NCBI RefSeq assembly: GCF_006861675.1
Contig: NZ_SGJB01000001.1
Location: 1 to 64,000 of the forward strand
Origin: Peptacetobacter hominis
GTDB taxonomy: Bacteria; Bacillota; Clostridia; Peptostreptococcales; Peptostreptococcaceae
Direction of reading: 5' to 3'
DNA length: 64,000 bases
Shown: in pieces, positions 54,265 to 63,507 of the stretch
Layout of the letters: the number at the start of each line of letters is the position of its first letter
How positions within the stretch are numbered: position 1 is the stretch's first letter
Translations under genes and position numbers: made by a program
Notes under the pieces: model-generated
What the model was told of the DNA's origin: nothing
Database searches by the model: none
The model's input: the letters and a program-made list of their open reading frames with translations, nothing else

Positions 54265-56003
54265 TATTTGTCATCTCCTTTCGTCTGTGATTCATATATT
54301 TCTCTGTATATATCATTTGATGAAAGAAGTTCATCGTGAGTACCGATTCCATTTATGTGTCCTTCATCCATTACTATTATCATATCTGCATCTTCAACAG
54401 AAGATATACGCTGTGCAATTATAATTTTTGTAGTATCAGGGATTTCCTCTCTGAAAGCTTTTCTTATAAGTGCATCTGTTTTTGTATCGACTGCACTTGT
54501 AGAGTCATCTAATATAAGTATTTTAGGTTTTTTTAGAAGAGCTCTTGCAATACAAAGTCTCTGTTTCTGTCCACCTGATACGTTTGTACCACCCTGTTCA
54601 ATATATGTATCGTATTTATCAGGGAAAGTTTCAATGAAAGAATCAGCCTGAGCAAGACGACATGCGTGAATAAGTTCTTCATCTGAGGCATTTTTATTAC
54701 CCCATCTAAGGTTTTCTTTTATAGTTCCTGAGAATAACTCATTTTTCTGAAGAACCATTGCGACCTCATTTCTAAGTGTGAAAAGATCATATTCTTTTAC
54801 ATTTTTTCCTGCTATATTAATTTCACCCTCTGTAGCATCAAAAAGTCTTGGGATAAGCTGAACAAGTGAAGATTTACCGCTGCCAGTACCACCGATTATA
54901 CCTACAGTAGAACCACTCTTTACATTGAAAGATATATTTTTAAGACATTCTTTTTCTACATCATCGACATAACTGAATGAAACATTCTTAAATTCAATAT
55001 CTCCGTTTTCTACATTGAATATAGGAGAATCGCAGTTTTTAAGAGTAACTTCCTCGTCAAATATTTCAACAATTCTTTCTGCAGATGATCTGGCTATATT
55101 TATAAGAACAAGAACCATTGATAACATCATAAGGCAACTAAGTATACTTACTGTGTACGACATCATACTTGAAAGCTCACCTGTAGTCATAGTAGTTGAA
55201 CCACTCTGAACTATCATCTTTGCACCAAACCATGAAATCAGAACCATACAAAGATAAACACAGAACTGCATAAGAGGCATATTGTATGAAACAAGGAACT
55301 CAGCCTTTGTGAAAGTGTTGAATATTCTTTCTGAAACATTGCTGAATTTCTTAACCTCGAAATCTTCTCTTACGAATGATTTGACAACTCTTATACCAGT
55401 CAGGTTTTCCTGAACTACAGAGTTAAGATCGTCGTATATTTTAAATACTTTTTCAAAATAAGGGAAAGCTTTACTTATTATAGTGTAAAGTCCTATACCG
55501 AGAATCGGTACAGCGATAAGATAAACAAGAGATAGTTTTGCATTTACACTAAAAGCTGCAACCAGTGAGAATATAAGCATAAGTGGTGCACGAACGGCAA
55601 CCCTTATGATCATCATATAAGCTGTCTGAACGTTTGTTACATCTGTTGTAAGTCTTGTAACAAGACCTGGAGCAGAGAATCTATCTATATTTGCAAAAGA
55701 GAAGCTCTGTATTTTGTAGTACATATCCTTTCTTAGATTTTTTGCAAATCCTGCAGAAGCATCTGCACAGAATCCACCGGAAAGAACACCGAAAATCATA
55801 CCGAATACAACACACAATATAAGTATTGTACCGTATTTTACAACAACATCCTTGTTACCGGCAGATATACCGTTATCTATCATTGAGGCCATAAGCAGTG
55901 GAATAAGTATTTCCAGAATTACCTCAAGAGTAACGAAAAACGGTGCAAGAAGTGATGCTTTTTTGTATTCTCTGACTGAACCTAATAATTTCTTTATCAT
56001 CAT
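54264..56003 (-). CDS. ABC exporter, fused permease-ATPase, subunit 1 of a heterodimer (degenerate site)
   Basis: 579 residues: six-helix permease (about 15-310) and a nucleotide-binding domain. Walker A GGTGSGKSS and signature VSGGQKQR are normal. Walker B is ILILDDSTSAVD, with Asp in place of the catalytic Glu, and the H-loop His is Gln (IIAQRISSV). This pattern marks the non-catalytic half of heterodimeric exporters such as BmrC. It is the first gene of the minus-strand pair, with GGAGG before the ATG, and diverges from a LysR gene that likely controls it. Confidence 0.93.
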   Translation of the reverse strand: MMIKKLLGSVREYKKASLLAPFFVTLEVILEILIPLLMASMIDNGISAGNKDVVVKYGTILILCVVFGMIFGVLSGGFCADASAGFAKNLRKDMYYKIQSFSFANIDRFSAPGLVTRLTTDVTNVQTAYMMIIRVAVRAPLMLIFSLVAAFSVNAKLSLVYLIAVPILGIGLYTIISKAFPYFEKVFKIYDDLNSVVQENLTGIRVVKSFVREDFEVKKFSNVSERIFNTFTKAEFLVSYNMPLMQFCVYLCMVLISWFGAKMIVQSGSTTMTTGELSSMMSYTVSILSCLMMLSMVLVLINIARSSAERIVEIFDEEVTLKNCDSPIFNVENGDIEFKNVSFSYVDDVEKECLKNISFNVKSGSTVGIIGGTGSGKSSLVQLIPRLFDATEGEINIAGKNVKEYDLFTLRNEVAMVLQKNELFSGTIKENLRWGNKNASDEELIHACRLAQADSFIETFPDKYDTYIEQGGTNVSGGQKQRLCIARALLKKPKILILDDSTSAVDTKTDALIRKAFREEIPDTTKIIIAQRISSVEDADMIIVMDEGHINGIGTHDELLSSNDIYREIYESQTKGDDK

Positions 56004-56124
56004 TTTTCCTCCTCAAATATAATTAAATTTCATATTTAATATCATTAAAAATATATTAATGATTAATCTAATATTAAAAGTTTATCATTAAATTAAATCA
56101 AATAGAATTTCAAAAAAAGCAATG

Positions 56125-56145
56125 TCATTAGATAAATGCTAATGA
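56125..56145. promoter_or_regulatory. LysR-type operator between the ABC exporter and LysR genes
   Basis: A perfect inverted repeat TCATTAG (56125-56131), seven bases, CTAATGA (56139-56145). It ends five bases before the -35 element of the LysR gene promoter and about 120 bases before the divergent exporter genes, the usual place for a LysR recognition site. Confidence 0.65.
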
Positions 56146-56149
56146 TAAC

Positions 56150-56178
56150 TTGAAAAAAATCGAGGAAACGTTTATAAT
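56150..56178 (+). promoter_or_regulatory. Promoter of the LysR gene
   Basis: TTGAAA (56150-56155), a 17-base spacer and TATAAT (56173-56178). Confidence 0.75.
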
Positions 56179-56204
56179 TTATAAAACATAAGGAGATGAT
56201 GAAA

Positions 56205-57077
56205 ATGAACAGCAAACAGCTGGAGTGTTTTATATGTGTGGCCGATAGAATGAATTTTACAAAAGCGGCTGAGGAACTATTTCTGTCAACTCCCACAGTA
56301 ACACATCATATAAAAACACTTGAGGATGAATTGGGTAAAAAACTATTTATAAGAAATTCGAAATCTGTAAAGTTTACAGAAGAAGGAAAAATATTTTACG
56401 GAGATGCAAAAGATATACTCAATAAATTTGATATGGCTCAAAAGAAATTAAACAAAGTAATAAAAGAAGATGCATCATTTATAAAAATAGGTTGTACAAG
56501 TTATGCGGAACTTGAAAATATAGAAAATATTCTATCATCTATGAAAAAAAAGTATCCTCGGGTATATCCACAGATATTTGTAAGGGATTATAGAGAACTT
56601 AAGGCAATGTTTTTAGACAGACATATTGATGTAATGCTTGTGACAAAAGACATGATAAAAGATATAGAATGTATGTTTAAAAAAGTAAAAAACATGGGTG
56701 TTTACGCGGTTATGTCTCCAGGGATAGAGCTTCCTCAAAATGAAAAACTTAAGCTTGAAGATATTAAATACCCTATAATAACATTAAATCCAAGACTGAT
56801 ACCATTTATACAGAAAAACAGATTTAAAGAAAAAGTAGAAAGTTACATACAGAATAATTTTAATATAGTGTGCGATAATGACCGGAGTAGTATCATGCTT
56901 GCTAAGGTAGGATATGGAATAGCAATTCTTCCAGAAAATACAATACCGGCTATACATCAGGGACTTATAATAAAAGAAGTAGATGATGATGTAGAAATTG
57001 AATATGGTATTGCATATCATCAGGACTACAAAGAAGATTACATAAGATTTTTTATAAATTATTTTAATATTATATAG
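56205..57077 (+). CDS. LysR-family transcriptional regulator
   Basis: 290 residues from ATG 56205 (AAGGAG nine bases upstream; ATGs at 56196 and 56199 are too close). The N-terminal winged HTH is typical (LECFICVADRMNFTKAAEELFLSTPTVTHHIKTLEDELGKKLF), followed by a divergent substrate-binding domain. It diverges from the heterodimeric ABC exporter and has a perfect inverted repeat by its promoter, so it probably controls the exporter and itself. The ligand is unknown. Confidence 0.93.
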   Translation: MNSKQLECFICVADRMNFTKAAEELFLSTPTVTHHIKTLEDELGKKLFIRNSKSVKFTEEGKIFYGDAKDILNKFDMAQKKLNKVIKEDASFIKIGCTSYAELENIENILSSMKKKYPRVYPQIFVRDYRELKAMFLDRHIDVMLVTKDMIKDIECMFKKVKNMGVYAVMSPGIELPQNEKLKLEDIKYPIITLNPRLIPFIQKNRFKEKVESYIQNNFNIVCDNDRSSIMLAKVGYGIAILPENTIPAIHQGLIIKEVDDDVEIEYGIAYHQDYKEDYIRFFINYFNII

Positions 57078-57127
57078 AATATAATAATTGCCAAAAGATA
57101 GATTAATAAAGTTTGAAGCTTTTAATT

Positions 57128-57187
57128 AAAGGACACAGTGTTTATACTTAATAAAAAATATTATTATATAAATACTGTGTCCTTTTT
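57128..57187. terminator. Bidirectional terminator between the LysR and GNAT genes
   Basis: AAAGGACACAGTGTTTATA pairs with TATAAATACTGTGTCC followed by TTTTT (one mismatch in the stem). Confidence 0.85.
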
Positions 57188-57193
57188 ATATTG

Positions 57194-57766
57194 TTATAAA
57201 ATCTGAAGCTGCATAATTATTTCATCGTCATAGTTTCCATTTATACAGATATAATCTTTTCTTATTCCACAAACTTCAAATCCGAATCGTTTATATAGAT
57301 TGATGGCAGCACTGTTTTCAGAACGCACACTAAGAGTTATATTTTTTATATCCACCGTTTTTGCATAATCTATTGCCTCAGGAATGACAGTTTTTGCAAT
57401 TCCCATATTCCAGTATTTTTTTCTCACAGTTATTGAAAAATTGGAATTATGAGAAAGTCTTCTCTCAGGTGGAGAAATCATTTCGGCGATGCAACAGATT
57501 TCATCATCAATAAATCCGAGTATAATAATAGAAGAATAATTTCTGTTTATAGAAGATATAAACACTTTTTCCTGATAAGGTGATATTTCATATTCGTCAG
57601 ATGAGAATGAAAGATTTAAACTTTCATCAGAAACTTCCTTGAAAAAAGCAACTATTTCCTCAGCATCTGATGTTACAGCATTTCTCAAAGTTAATATCTT
57701 GTTATTTTCAAGTGAAAAATTTTTAGAATAATAAAAATCAGAAATTATATTTGAAGAATTTTCCAT
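57194..57766 (-). CDS. GNAT family N-acetyltransferase
   Basis: 190 residues. The N-terminal part (LRNAVTSDAEEIVAFFKEVSDES) and the acetyl-CoA-binding region (VRKKYWNMGIAKTVIPEAIDYAK) with the C-terminal block NSAAINLYKRFGFEVCGIRKDYI are characteristic; it resembles RimJ/RimL-like or polyamine/antibiotic acetyltransferases. The expected R/Q-x-x-G-x-G/A motif reads YWNMGIA, slightly divergent. Substrate unknown. The start has AGGGGG upstream on minus. Confidence 0.88.
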   Translation of the reverse strand: MENSSNIISDFYYSKNFSLENNKILTLRNAVTSDAEEIVAFFKEVSDESLNLSFSSDEYEISPYQEKVFISSINRNYSSIIILGFIDDEICCIAEMISPPERRLSHNSNFSITVRKKYWNMGIAKTVIPEAIDYAKTVDIKNITLSVRSENSAAINLYKRFGFEVCGIRKDYICINGNYDDEIIMQLQIL

Positions 57767-57849
57767 ATCATTTTCCCCCTCTTGAATAGATATGATTCTA
57801 TAAGTCTAAAAATATGTAAGGTAATTACTTATCATTATATTATTATATC

Positions 57850-57880
57850 AAAAAATAGAAAGGCTATATAAAGCCTTTCT
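57850..57880 (-). terminator. Terminator of the small membrane protein gene
   Basis: On the minus strand AGAAAGGCT (57880-57872) pairs with AGCCTTTCT (57865-57857) and is followed by ATTTTTT. It begins inside the stop codon of the gene. Confidence 0.8.
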
Positions 57881-58241
57881 ATAAATTAAAATTTTTATTA
57901 TATCTTTTACTATATACAAAATAATCAAATACAGAACCTATAAAAAATAGTATTAAAAATTGAATCCATGAAATATCATTCCATAATCTTAAAATATATA
58001 TTATATATGAAGCTAATAGCAAGTCTTCTGAAAAATTAAATGCTATAAATAATATTTTTCTGTTACCCCTTGATTTTATAAAAATTTCATGTATATAAGC
58101 AATAGCTACAACAAGAAAAATAGGTATTATAAATGAAAATATGCTTTCATTTCCAAATAAATATACTTCAAGAAGAAATAACATCATAATAAAAACAATA
58201 TATCTGATACTTTTAATTATACTTTTAAGTAAAGTGTCCAT
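57879..58241 (-). CDS. Small integral membrane protein
   Basis: 120 residues from ATG 58241, six bases after GGAGGT; a TTG six codons earlier overlaps that site. Four hydrophobic segments (about 15-32, 37-58, 68-88 and 95-112), with short loops and a basic C-terminus (YSKRYNKNFNL). It resembles the general form of DUF2568/YrdB-type small membrane proteins, but no family can be assigned with confidence. Monocistronic with its own terminator. Confidence 0.75.
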   Translation of the reverse strand: MDTLLKSIIKSIRYIVFIMMLFLLEVYLFGNESIFSFIIPIFLVVAIAYIHEIFIKSRGNRKILFIAFNFSEDLLLASYIIYILRLWNDISWIQFLILFFIGSVFDYFVYSKRYNKNFNL

Positions 58242-58383
58242 ACATAGACCTCCAATCAAATACTATTTTATTTATATTGAATATATCATAAAATGATAGT
58301 AGATACACATAGATATAGCAAAGTGTAACCTTTTGTAATATATTCAATTCAAAATAATGAGTGCGATTATGAGTATTTCACTA

Positions 58384-58412
58384 CTGACAGAAATCGTATG
58401 ATGCGATATAAT
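58384..58412 (+). promoter_or_regulatory. Promoter of aspS
   Basis: CTGACA (58384-58389), a 17-base spacer and TATAAT (58407-58412), giving an RNA with a leader of about 100 bases. No T-box sequence was found in that leader. Confidence 0.75.
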
Positions 58413-58522
58413 AAACTATATGGAATTTTAGAATGGAAGCAATATATCCAAAAGATATGATAATGCGTCTATAGAGATAAAATGCAATAATAAGAAATAC
58501 TAAATAAATGGAGGTAATGACT

Positions 58523-60319
58523 TTGGAAACAATCAAAGGGTTAAAAAGAAGCTGCTACTGTGGTGATCTTAGAGCAGAGAACATAGGGCAGGAAGTTGTA
58601 CTTATGGGATGGGTACAGAAAAAAAGAAATCTTGGCGGTCTTGTATTCGTAGACCTTAGAGATAGAGGCGGAATATGCCAGATAGTATTCGATACTGAAG
58701 TTGACAAAGAAGCTTTTGAAAAAGCTGAAAAACTTGGTTCAGAATACGTAATAGCAATAAGAGGAGAAGTAAGAGAAAGACAGTCTAAAAACCCTAACAT
58801 GCCTACTGGTGATGTAGAGATATTTGCAAAAGAGCTTAGACTTCTTAATAAATCAGAGACTCCTCCAATATACATAAAAGACGATGATGATGTATCTGAG
58901 GCACTTAGACTTAAATACAGATATCTTGACCTTAGAAAACCTCATATGCAGAGAAATCTTCTTCTTAGACAGAAGGTTACAAATATAGCAAGACAGTATT
59001 TTACAGAACAGAATTTCTGTGAAATAGAAACTCCTTTCCTTATAAAACCTACTCCAGAGGGAGCAAGAGACTATCTTGTACCAAGTAGAGTTAATGAAGG
59101 AAAATTCTATGCACTTCCACAGTCTCCACAGCTTTTCAAACAGCTTCTGATGGTAAGTGGTATGGATAGATATTTCCAGGTTGTAAAATGTTTCAGAGAT
59201 GAGGACCTTAGAGCAGACAGACAGCCTGAGTTTACTCAGATAGACCTTGAAATGTCTTTCGTTGAAGCTGAAGATGTAATGAACACTATAGAAGGATTCC
59301 TGAAAATACTTTTCAAGGAAGTAAGAGGAATAGATTTAGAACTTCCACTTCAGAAAATGACTTATGCAGAAGCTATGAGCAGATATGGTTCAGACAAGCC
59401 TGATACAAGATTTGGATATGAGTTTACTGATATAACAGATGTTGTAGCTGGCTGTGGATTCAAAGTATTTGCAGACTGTGCAGTAAAAGGTAAGAGTGTA
59501 AGAGGTATAAATGTTGAGGGAATGGCTGATAAATTCCCAAGAAAACAGATATCTCATCTTGAAGATTGTGCAAAAACTTACAAAGCAAAAGGACTTGCAT
59601 GGATGAAGATAACAGAAGAAGGTATAACTTCACCTATAGCTAAATTCTTTACAGAAGATGAGCTTAAAGCTATAACAGAAAAAATGAATGCAAAAGTGGG
59701 AGACCTTCTACTATTTGTAGCTGATAAAGATGCTATAGTATTTGATGCACTTGGACAGGTAAGACTTGCGGTTGCTGAAAAACTTGGAATACTTGAAGAG
59801 AAAAAAGATCAGTTCAATCTTCTATGGGTAACTGAGTTCCCACTATTTGAAGAAGACGAGGAAAATGGAAGATATGTTGCTAAGCACCACCCATTCACTT
59901 CTCCACTTGATGAAGATATAGACAGACTTGATACAGAGGAAAAAGATACACTAAGAGCCAAGGCTTACGATATAGTTATGAACGGATACGAAGTAGGTGG
60001 AGGTTCTGTAAGAATTTCAGATGGTGAGGTTCAGAAGAAGATGTTTGATGCTCTTGGAATGTCTCAGGAAGAAGCTCAGAATAAATTTGGATTCCTTCTG
60101 GATGCGTTCAGATTTGGTGCTCCTCCACATGCAGGTATGGCTTTCGGTCTTGATAGACTTGTAATGCTTCTTGCTGGAGAAGACAATATAAGAGAGGTTA
60201 TAGCATTCCCTAAAAACCAGAATGCTGTATGTCCAATGACAAATGCACCTTCTTTTGCTGAAGAATCACAGCTTGAAGAACTTAATATAAAAGTTGATAT
60301 AAAGAAGGATGAAGAATAA
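58523..60319 (+). CDS. aspS: Aspartyl-tRNA synthetase
   Basis: 598 residues from TTG 58523, seven bases after GGAGGT. ATGs at 58508 and 58517 overlap or touch that site, so the TTG start is preferred; an ATG start would add two to five residues. Class II enzyme: N-terminal OB-fold anticodon domain (VLMGWVQKKRNLGGLVFVDLRDRGG), motif 2 KCFRDEDLRADRQPEFTQID, a bacterial GAD insertion (about 300-415), and motif 3 FGAPPHAGMAFGLDRL. It may be discriminating or non-discriminating; no gatCAB is in the window. Confidence 0.97.
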   Translation: METIKGLKRSCYCGDLRAENIGQEVVLMGWVQKKRNLGGLVFVDLRDRGGICQIVFDTEVDKEAFEKAEKLGSEYVIAIRGEVRERQSKNPNMPTGDVEIFAKELRLLNKSETPPIYIKDDDDVSEALRLKYRYLDLRKPHMQRNLLLRQKVTNIARQYFTEQNFCEIETPFLIKPTPEGARDYLVPSRVNEGKFYALPQSPQLFKQLLMVSGMDRYFQVVKCFRDEDLRADRQPEFTQIDLEMSFVEAEDVMNTIEGFLKILFKEVRGIDLELPLQKMTYAEAMSRYGSDKPDTRFGYEFTDITDVVAGCGFKVFADCAVKGKSVRGINVEGMADKFPRKQISHLEDCAKTYKAKGLAWMKITEEGITSPIAKFFTEDELKAITEKMNAKVGDLLLFVADKDAIVFDALGQVRLAVAEKLGILEEKKDQFNLLWVTEFPLFEEDEENGRYVAKHHPFTSPLDEDIDRLDTEEKDTLRAKAYDIVMNGYEVGGGSVRISDGEVQKKMFDALGMSQEEAQNKFGFLLDAFRFGAPPHAGMAFGLDRLVMLLAGEDNIREVIAFPKNQNAVCPMTNAPSFAEESQLEELNIKVDIKKDEE

Positions 60320-60413
60320 TATAGTTGTAACAACTGGAGAGTCTATAATGTATACAAAACAGTAGACACAATTTAATGTTAAATAACTTTTACTTTTAAA
60401 TATATAAAAAGTA

Positions 60414-60442
60414 TAGACAGAATAATATACAGGATATATAAT
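60414..60442 (+). promoter_or_regulatory. Promoter of the Mn riboswitch transcript
   Basis: TAGACA (60414-60419), a 17-base spacer and TATAAT (60437-60442), about 20 bases before the aptamer. Confidence 0.65.
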
Positions 60443-60460
60443 ATTATCTATAAAATAAAT

Positions 60461-60538
60461 ACTTCTGAAGGGGAGTAGCTTACACATTTGTGCAGTCAAT
60501 CGTCAGGCCAGTAGAAATACTCGGTTGGCTGGCAGAGT
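60461..60538 (+). ncRNA. yybP-ykoY manganese riboswitch aptamer
   Basis: The signature GGGGAGTAGC is at about 60470-60479, with the closing strand GGCTGGCAGAGT ending at 60538. ACTTCTG (60461-60467) pairs with CAGAGT to form P1. Middle arms include the GTCAATCGTCAGGCC segment. This family binds Mn2+ and in most cases switches on Mn exporters or P-type ATPases, which suits the gene downstream. Confidence 0.87.
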
Positions 60539-60551
60539 AAAATGAAATTTT

Positions 60552-60633
60552 AAGCTCTGATAGCAAGACCTTCAAAACAGATTTTTCTGTAGTACAGAAA
60601 CTGTTTTGATGAGTCTTATATCAGAGCTTTTTT
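60552..60633 (+). terminator. Expression-platform terminator of the riboswitch
   Basis: A long hairpin: AAGCTCTGATA (60552-60562) with TATCAGAGCTT (60619-60629), plus inner AAGAC/GTCTT and CAAAACAG/CTGTTTTG pairings, ending in a T-run. Mn2+ binding would be expected to prevent it from forming. Confidence 0.85.
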
Positions 60634-60698
60634 GTATTTGTATTTATTTTTGGAATATAAGAATCTAACTATAAGAAAGTAAATTAGGAGGGATAAGA

Positions 60699-63329
60699 AT
60701 GTACTTTCAAAAGAATGTAGAGGAAACTCTGAAAGAACTGAATACCGATATAAACGGTATCTCGTCAGAAAAAGCCGCCGGGCTACTTGAAAAATACGGA
60801 AGAAATGAACTTCAGGAAAAAGATAAGGTTCCAACATGGAAGCTTTTCCTTGATAGTTTCAAAGATCCACTAGTAATAATACTTCTTATTGCGGCACTTG
60901 TACAGATTGTACTTGGAGAGACTATGGAGTCTCTGATAATATTTGCGGTAATAATACTTAACTCTATACTTGGAGTGGTACAGACGAAAAAAGCGGAAAG
61001 TTCGCTTGAAAGTCTGAAGGCACTTTCTGCTCCTAGTGCAAAGGTAATAAGAGATGGTGGAAAAGTAACTGTACCTGCAGCAGAACTTGTACCAGGAGAT
61101 ATAGTTTTACTTGAAGCCGGTGATTATGTACCTGCAGATGGTAGACTTATAGAAGCACAGACTCTTAAATCTGTTGAGGGTATGCTTACAGGGGAGTCAG
61201 AACCTGTACTTAAACATACAGATGTTATAAACGAAGATGCAGCTCTTGGAGATCAGAAAAATATGGTATTCAGTGGCTCACTTGTTGTATACGGAAGAGG
61301 TACAATGGTTGTTACTGGAACTGGTATGAACACAGAAATGGGTAAAATAGCAGGACTTCTTGAGGGAGCGGAAACAAAACTTACTCCACTTCAGCAGGGA
61401 ATTGAAGTATTCAGTAAGAAACTTGGCGTTGGTATAACTCTTCTTGCACTTGCAATATTTGCAATACAGGTAGGTAAAGCATTTATGATGGGAACTTCTG
61501 ATATGGGAGAGGTTGTTTTAAGTTCATTTATGTTTGCAGTTGCAATAGCAGTTGCAGCTATACCGGAAGCACTTTCATCAATACTTACAATAGTGCTTGC
61601 AGTAGGTACAAATAATATGGCTAAAAAACAGGCCATAATAAGAAAACTTCCTGCAGTTGAAACTCTTGGTTCAGCAAGGGTTATATGTACTGACAAGACA
61701 GGAACTCTTACACAGAACAAGATGACAGTTGTCGATTCATTTATGGTTGGTACTGATAATAGTATATTCAAGTCTGAAAACTCTATGGAAAACAGACATG
61801 CAAAACTTATGACACTATGTTCAGTTCTATGTAATGACTCATCTATAGGTGCTGAAGGACAGGAAATAGGTGATCCTACAGAGACAGCATTTATAAACTA
61901 TGCTATGGCAAATAATGTAAGTTATGAAGATATAAGAAACAAAAATGAAAGAACTGCTGAAATTCCATTTGATTCAGACAGAAAACTTATGACTACAGTA
62001 AATAAAACATCTGATGGAACTCTTATGTTCACAAAAGGTGCGCCGGATATAATATTCTCAAGAGCAGATAAAGTTATAGTAGACGGTGAAGAAGTGGAAT
62101 TTACTGAAGAATTAAAACAGAAATTCAGAGAAGCAAACGAGGGATTCTCAAAAAGAGCTCTTAGAGTGCTTGCATTTGCATATAAGAATGTGGACGATGG
62201 ATTTGAACCTGAAATAGAGGATGAAAATAATCTTACACTTATAGGTCTGTTTGCTATGATAGACCCACCTAGACCAGAGGTTATAGATGCGGTAAAAGAA
62301 GCCAAAGAAGCCGGTATAAAAACAGTAATGATAACCGGAGACCACAAGACTACAGCAGCTGCAATAGCCCTTGAAATAGGTATAATGGAAGATGGAGATC
62401 TTGCATTTACAGGTAAGGAACTTGATGCGATATCAGATGAAGAACTTGACGAAAAACTTGAAAGAATAAGTGTATACGCGAGGGTTTCTCCTGAAAATAA
62501 AATAAGAATAGTAAGAGCATGGCAGAGAAAAGGATGCGTATCAGCCATGACAGGAGACGGTGTAAACGACGCTCCTGCACTTAAACAGGCTGACATAGGT
62601 ATAGGTATGGGTAGTGGTACTGACGTTGCAAAGGATTCAAGTGACATGGTTCTTGTGGACGACAACTTTGCAAGTATAGTAAATGCTGTAGAAGAAGGTA
62701 GAACAGTATACAGCAATATAAAGAAATCTATAACATATCTATTTGCAGGTAATCTTGGTGCGATAATAGCAATACTTTTTGCGGTATTTGCAGGATGGTC
62801 AAATCCATTTACAGCGCTTCAGCTACTGTTTATAAACCTTGTGAACGACTCACTTCCAGCTATAGCACTTGGATTTGAGCCTTCTGAAAAAGGTGTTATG
62901 AAAAGACCTCCAAGACCTGCAGATGAAGGTATACTTGGTGGAGGAACAATGCAGACAGTTCTTTTCAGAGGTATAGTTATAGGTATAGTGACTATAGCGG
63001 CTCAGTATCTTGGAATGCAGGTATCTCCTGAGTTTGGAGTTGCAATGGCATTTACAACTCTTATATTCTCAAGAACACTTCAGACTATAGCAAGCCGTTC
63101 AAACTATTCTACAGCAATAAGTGTAGGATTCTTCAGCAATAGATTTGCACTGATTGCAATATGTATATGCTTTATGCTTTACTCAATAGTTCTTATACCA
63201 GGTGTGAGAGAAATATTCTCTATACCTGCTATGTTTGGAACAACAGAGCTTTCTATATGTATAGGTCTGGCACTTGTATCTACACTTATAATGGAAATAT
63301 CAAAAATGTTCAGATCAAAAAATATCTAA
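60699..63329 (+). CDS. Cation-translocating P-type ATPase (Ca2+/Mn2+ type)
   Basis: 876 residues. N-terminal cation-ATPase domain, actuator motif MLTGESEPV, PEALS in TM4 (AAIPEALSSILT), phosphorylation motif ICTDKTGTLTQNK, nucleotide domain with FTKGAPD, hinge TGDGVNDAPALKQADIGI, and NLVNDSLPAIALG in TM6. This is the P2A class, similar to bacterial PMR1/SPCA-like pumps, ten membrane helices. TM6 Asn and Asp fit Ca2+ or Mn2+ binding. The Mn2+ riboswitch in front suggests manganese (perhaps also calcium) efflux. The start has AGGAGGG and is 65 bases after the riboswitch terminator. Confidence 0.93.
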   Translation: MYFQKNVEETLKELNTDINGISSEKAAGLLEKYGRNELQEKDKVPTWKLFLDSFKDPLVIILLIAALVQIVLGETMESLIIFAVIILNSILGVVQTKKAESSLESLKALSAPSAKVIRDGGKVTVPAAELVPGDIVLLEAGDYVPADGRLIEAQTLKSVEGMLTGESEPVLKHTDVINEDAALGDQKNMVFSGSLVVYGRGTMVVTGTGMNTEMGKIAGLLEGAETKLTPLQQGIEVFSKKLGVGITLLALAIFAIQVGKAFMMGTSDMGEVVLSSFMFAVAIAVAAIPEALSSILTIVLAVGTNNMAKKQAIIRKLPAVETLGSARVICTDKTGTLTQNKMTVVDSFMVGTDNSIFKSENSMENRHAKLMTLCSVLCNDSSIGAEGQEIGDPTETAFINYAMANNVSYEDIRNKNERTAEIPFDSDRKLMTTVNKTSDGTLMFTKGAPDIIFSRADKVIVDGEEVEFTEELKQKFREANEGFSKRALRVLAFAYKNVDDGFEPEIEDENNLTLIGLFAMIDPPRPEVIDAVKEAKEAGIKTVMITGDHKTTAAAIALEIGIMEDGDLAFTGKELDAISDEELDEKLERISVYARVSPENKIRIVRAWQRKGCVSAMTGDGVNDAPALKQADIGIGMGSGTDVAKDSSDMVLVDDNFASIVNAVEEGRTVYSNIKKSITYLFAGNLGAIIAILFAVFAGWSNPFTALQLLFINLVNDSLPAIALGFEPSEKGVMKRPPRPADEGILGGGTMQTVLFRGIVIGIVTIAAQYLGMQVSPEFGVAMAFTTLIFSRTLQTIASRSNYSTAISVGFFSNRFALIAICICFMLYSIVLIPGVREIFSIPAMFGTTELSICIGLALVSTLIMEISKMFRSKNI

Positions 63330-63353
63330 TTAACATATAAATAAAAAATACTG

Positions 63354-63384
63354 AAGGACCACTGTATATACAGTGGTTCTTTTT
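63354..63384 (+). terminator. Terminator of the P-type ATPase gene
   Basis: AAGGACCACTGTA pairs with TACAGTGGTTCTT (one G-U pair), followed by TTT. Confidence 0.85.
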
Positions 63385-63507
63385 AGTTTATATAAATAGT
63401 AAAGATATGTGGAATTATTCAGAAAAATGTGGCATAATATAATTTATAACGGAAACCAGATTCGAAAATCAAAGTTAAAAAATAAAACCAAAAATAGGAG
63501 GTACACT

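Noticed and set aside
60266..60499. 77-codon minus-strand frame after aspS
   Set aside because: It overlaps the aspS end and the Mn2+ riboswitch; composition is that of AT-rich non-coding DNA.
61922..62716. 264-codon minus-strand frame opposite the P-type ATPase gene
   Set aside because: Ser-rich antisense shadow of a clearly coding sequence; no ribosome-binding site and no recognisable domain.
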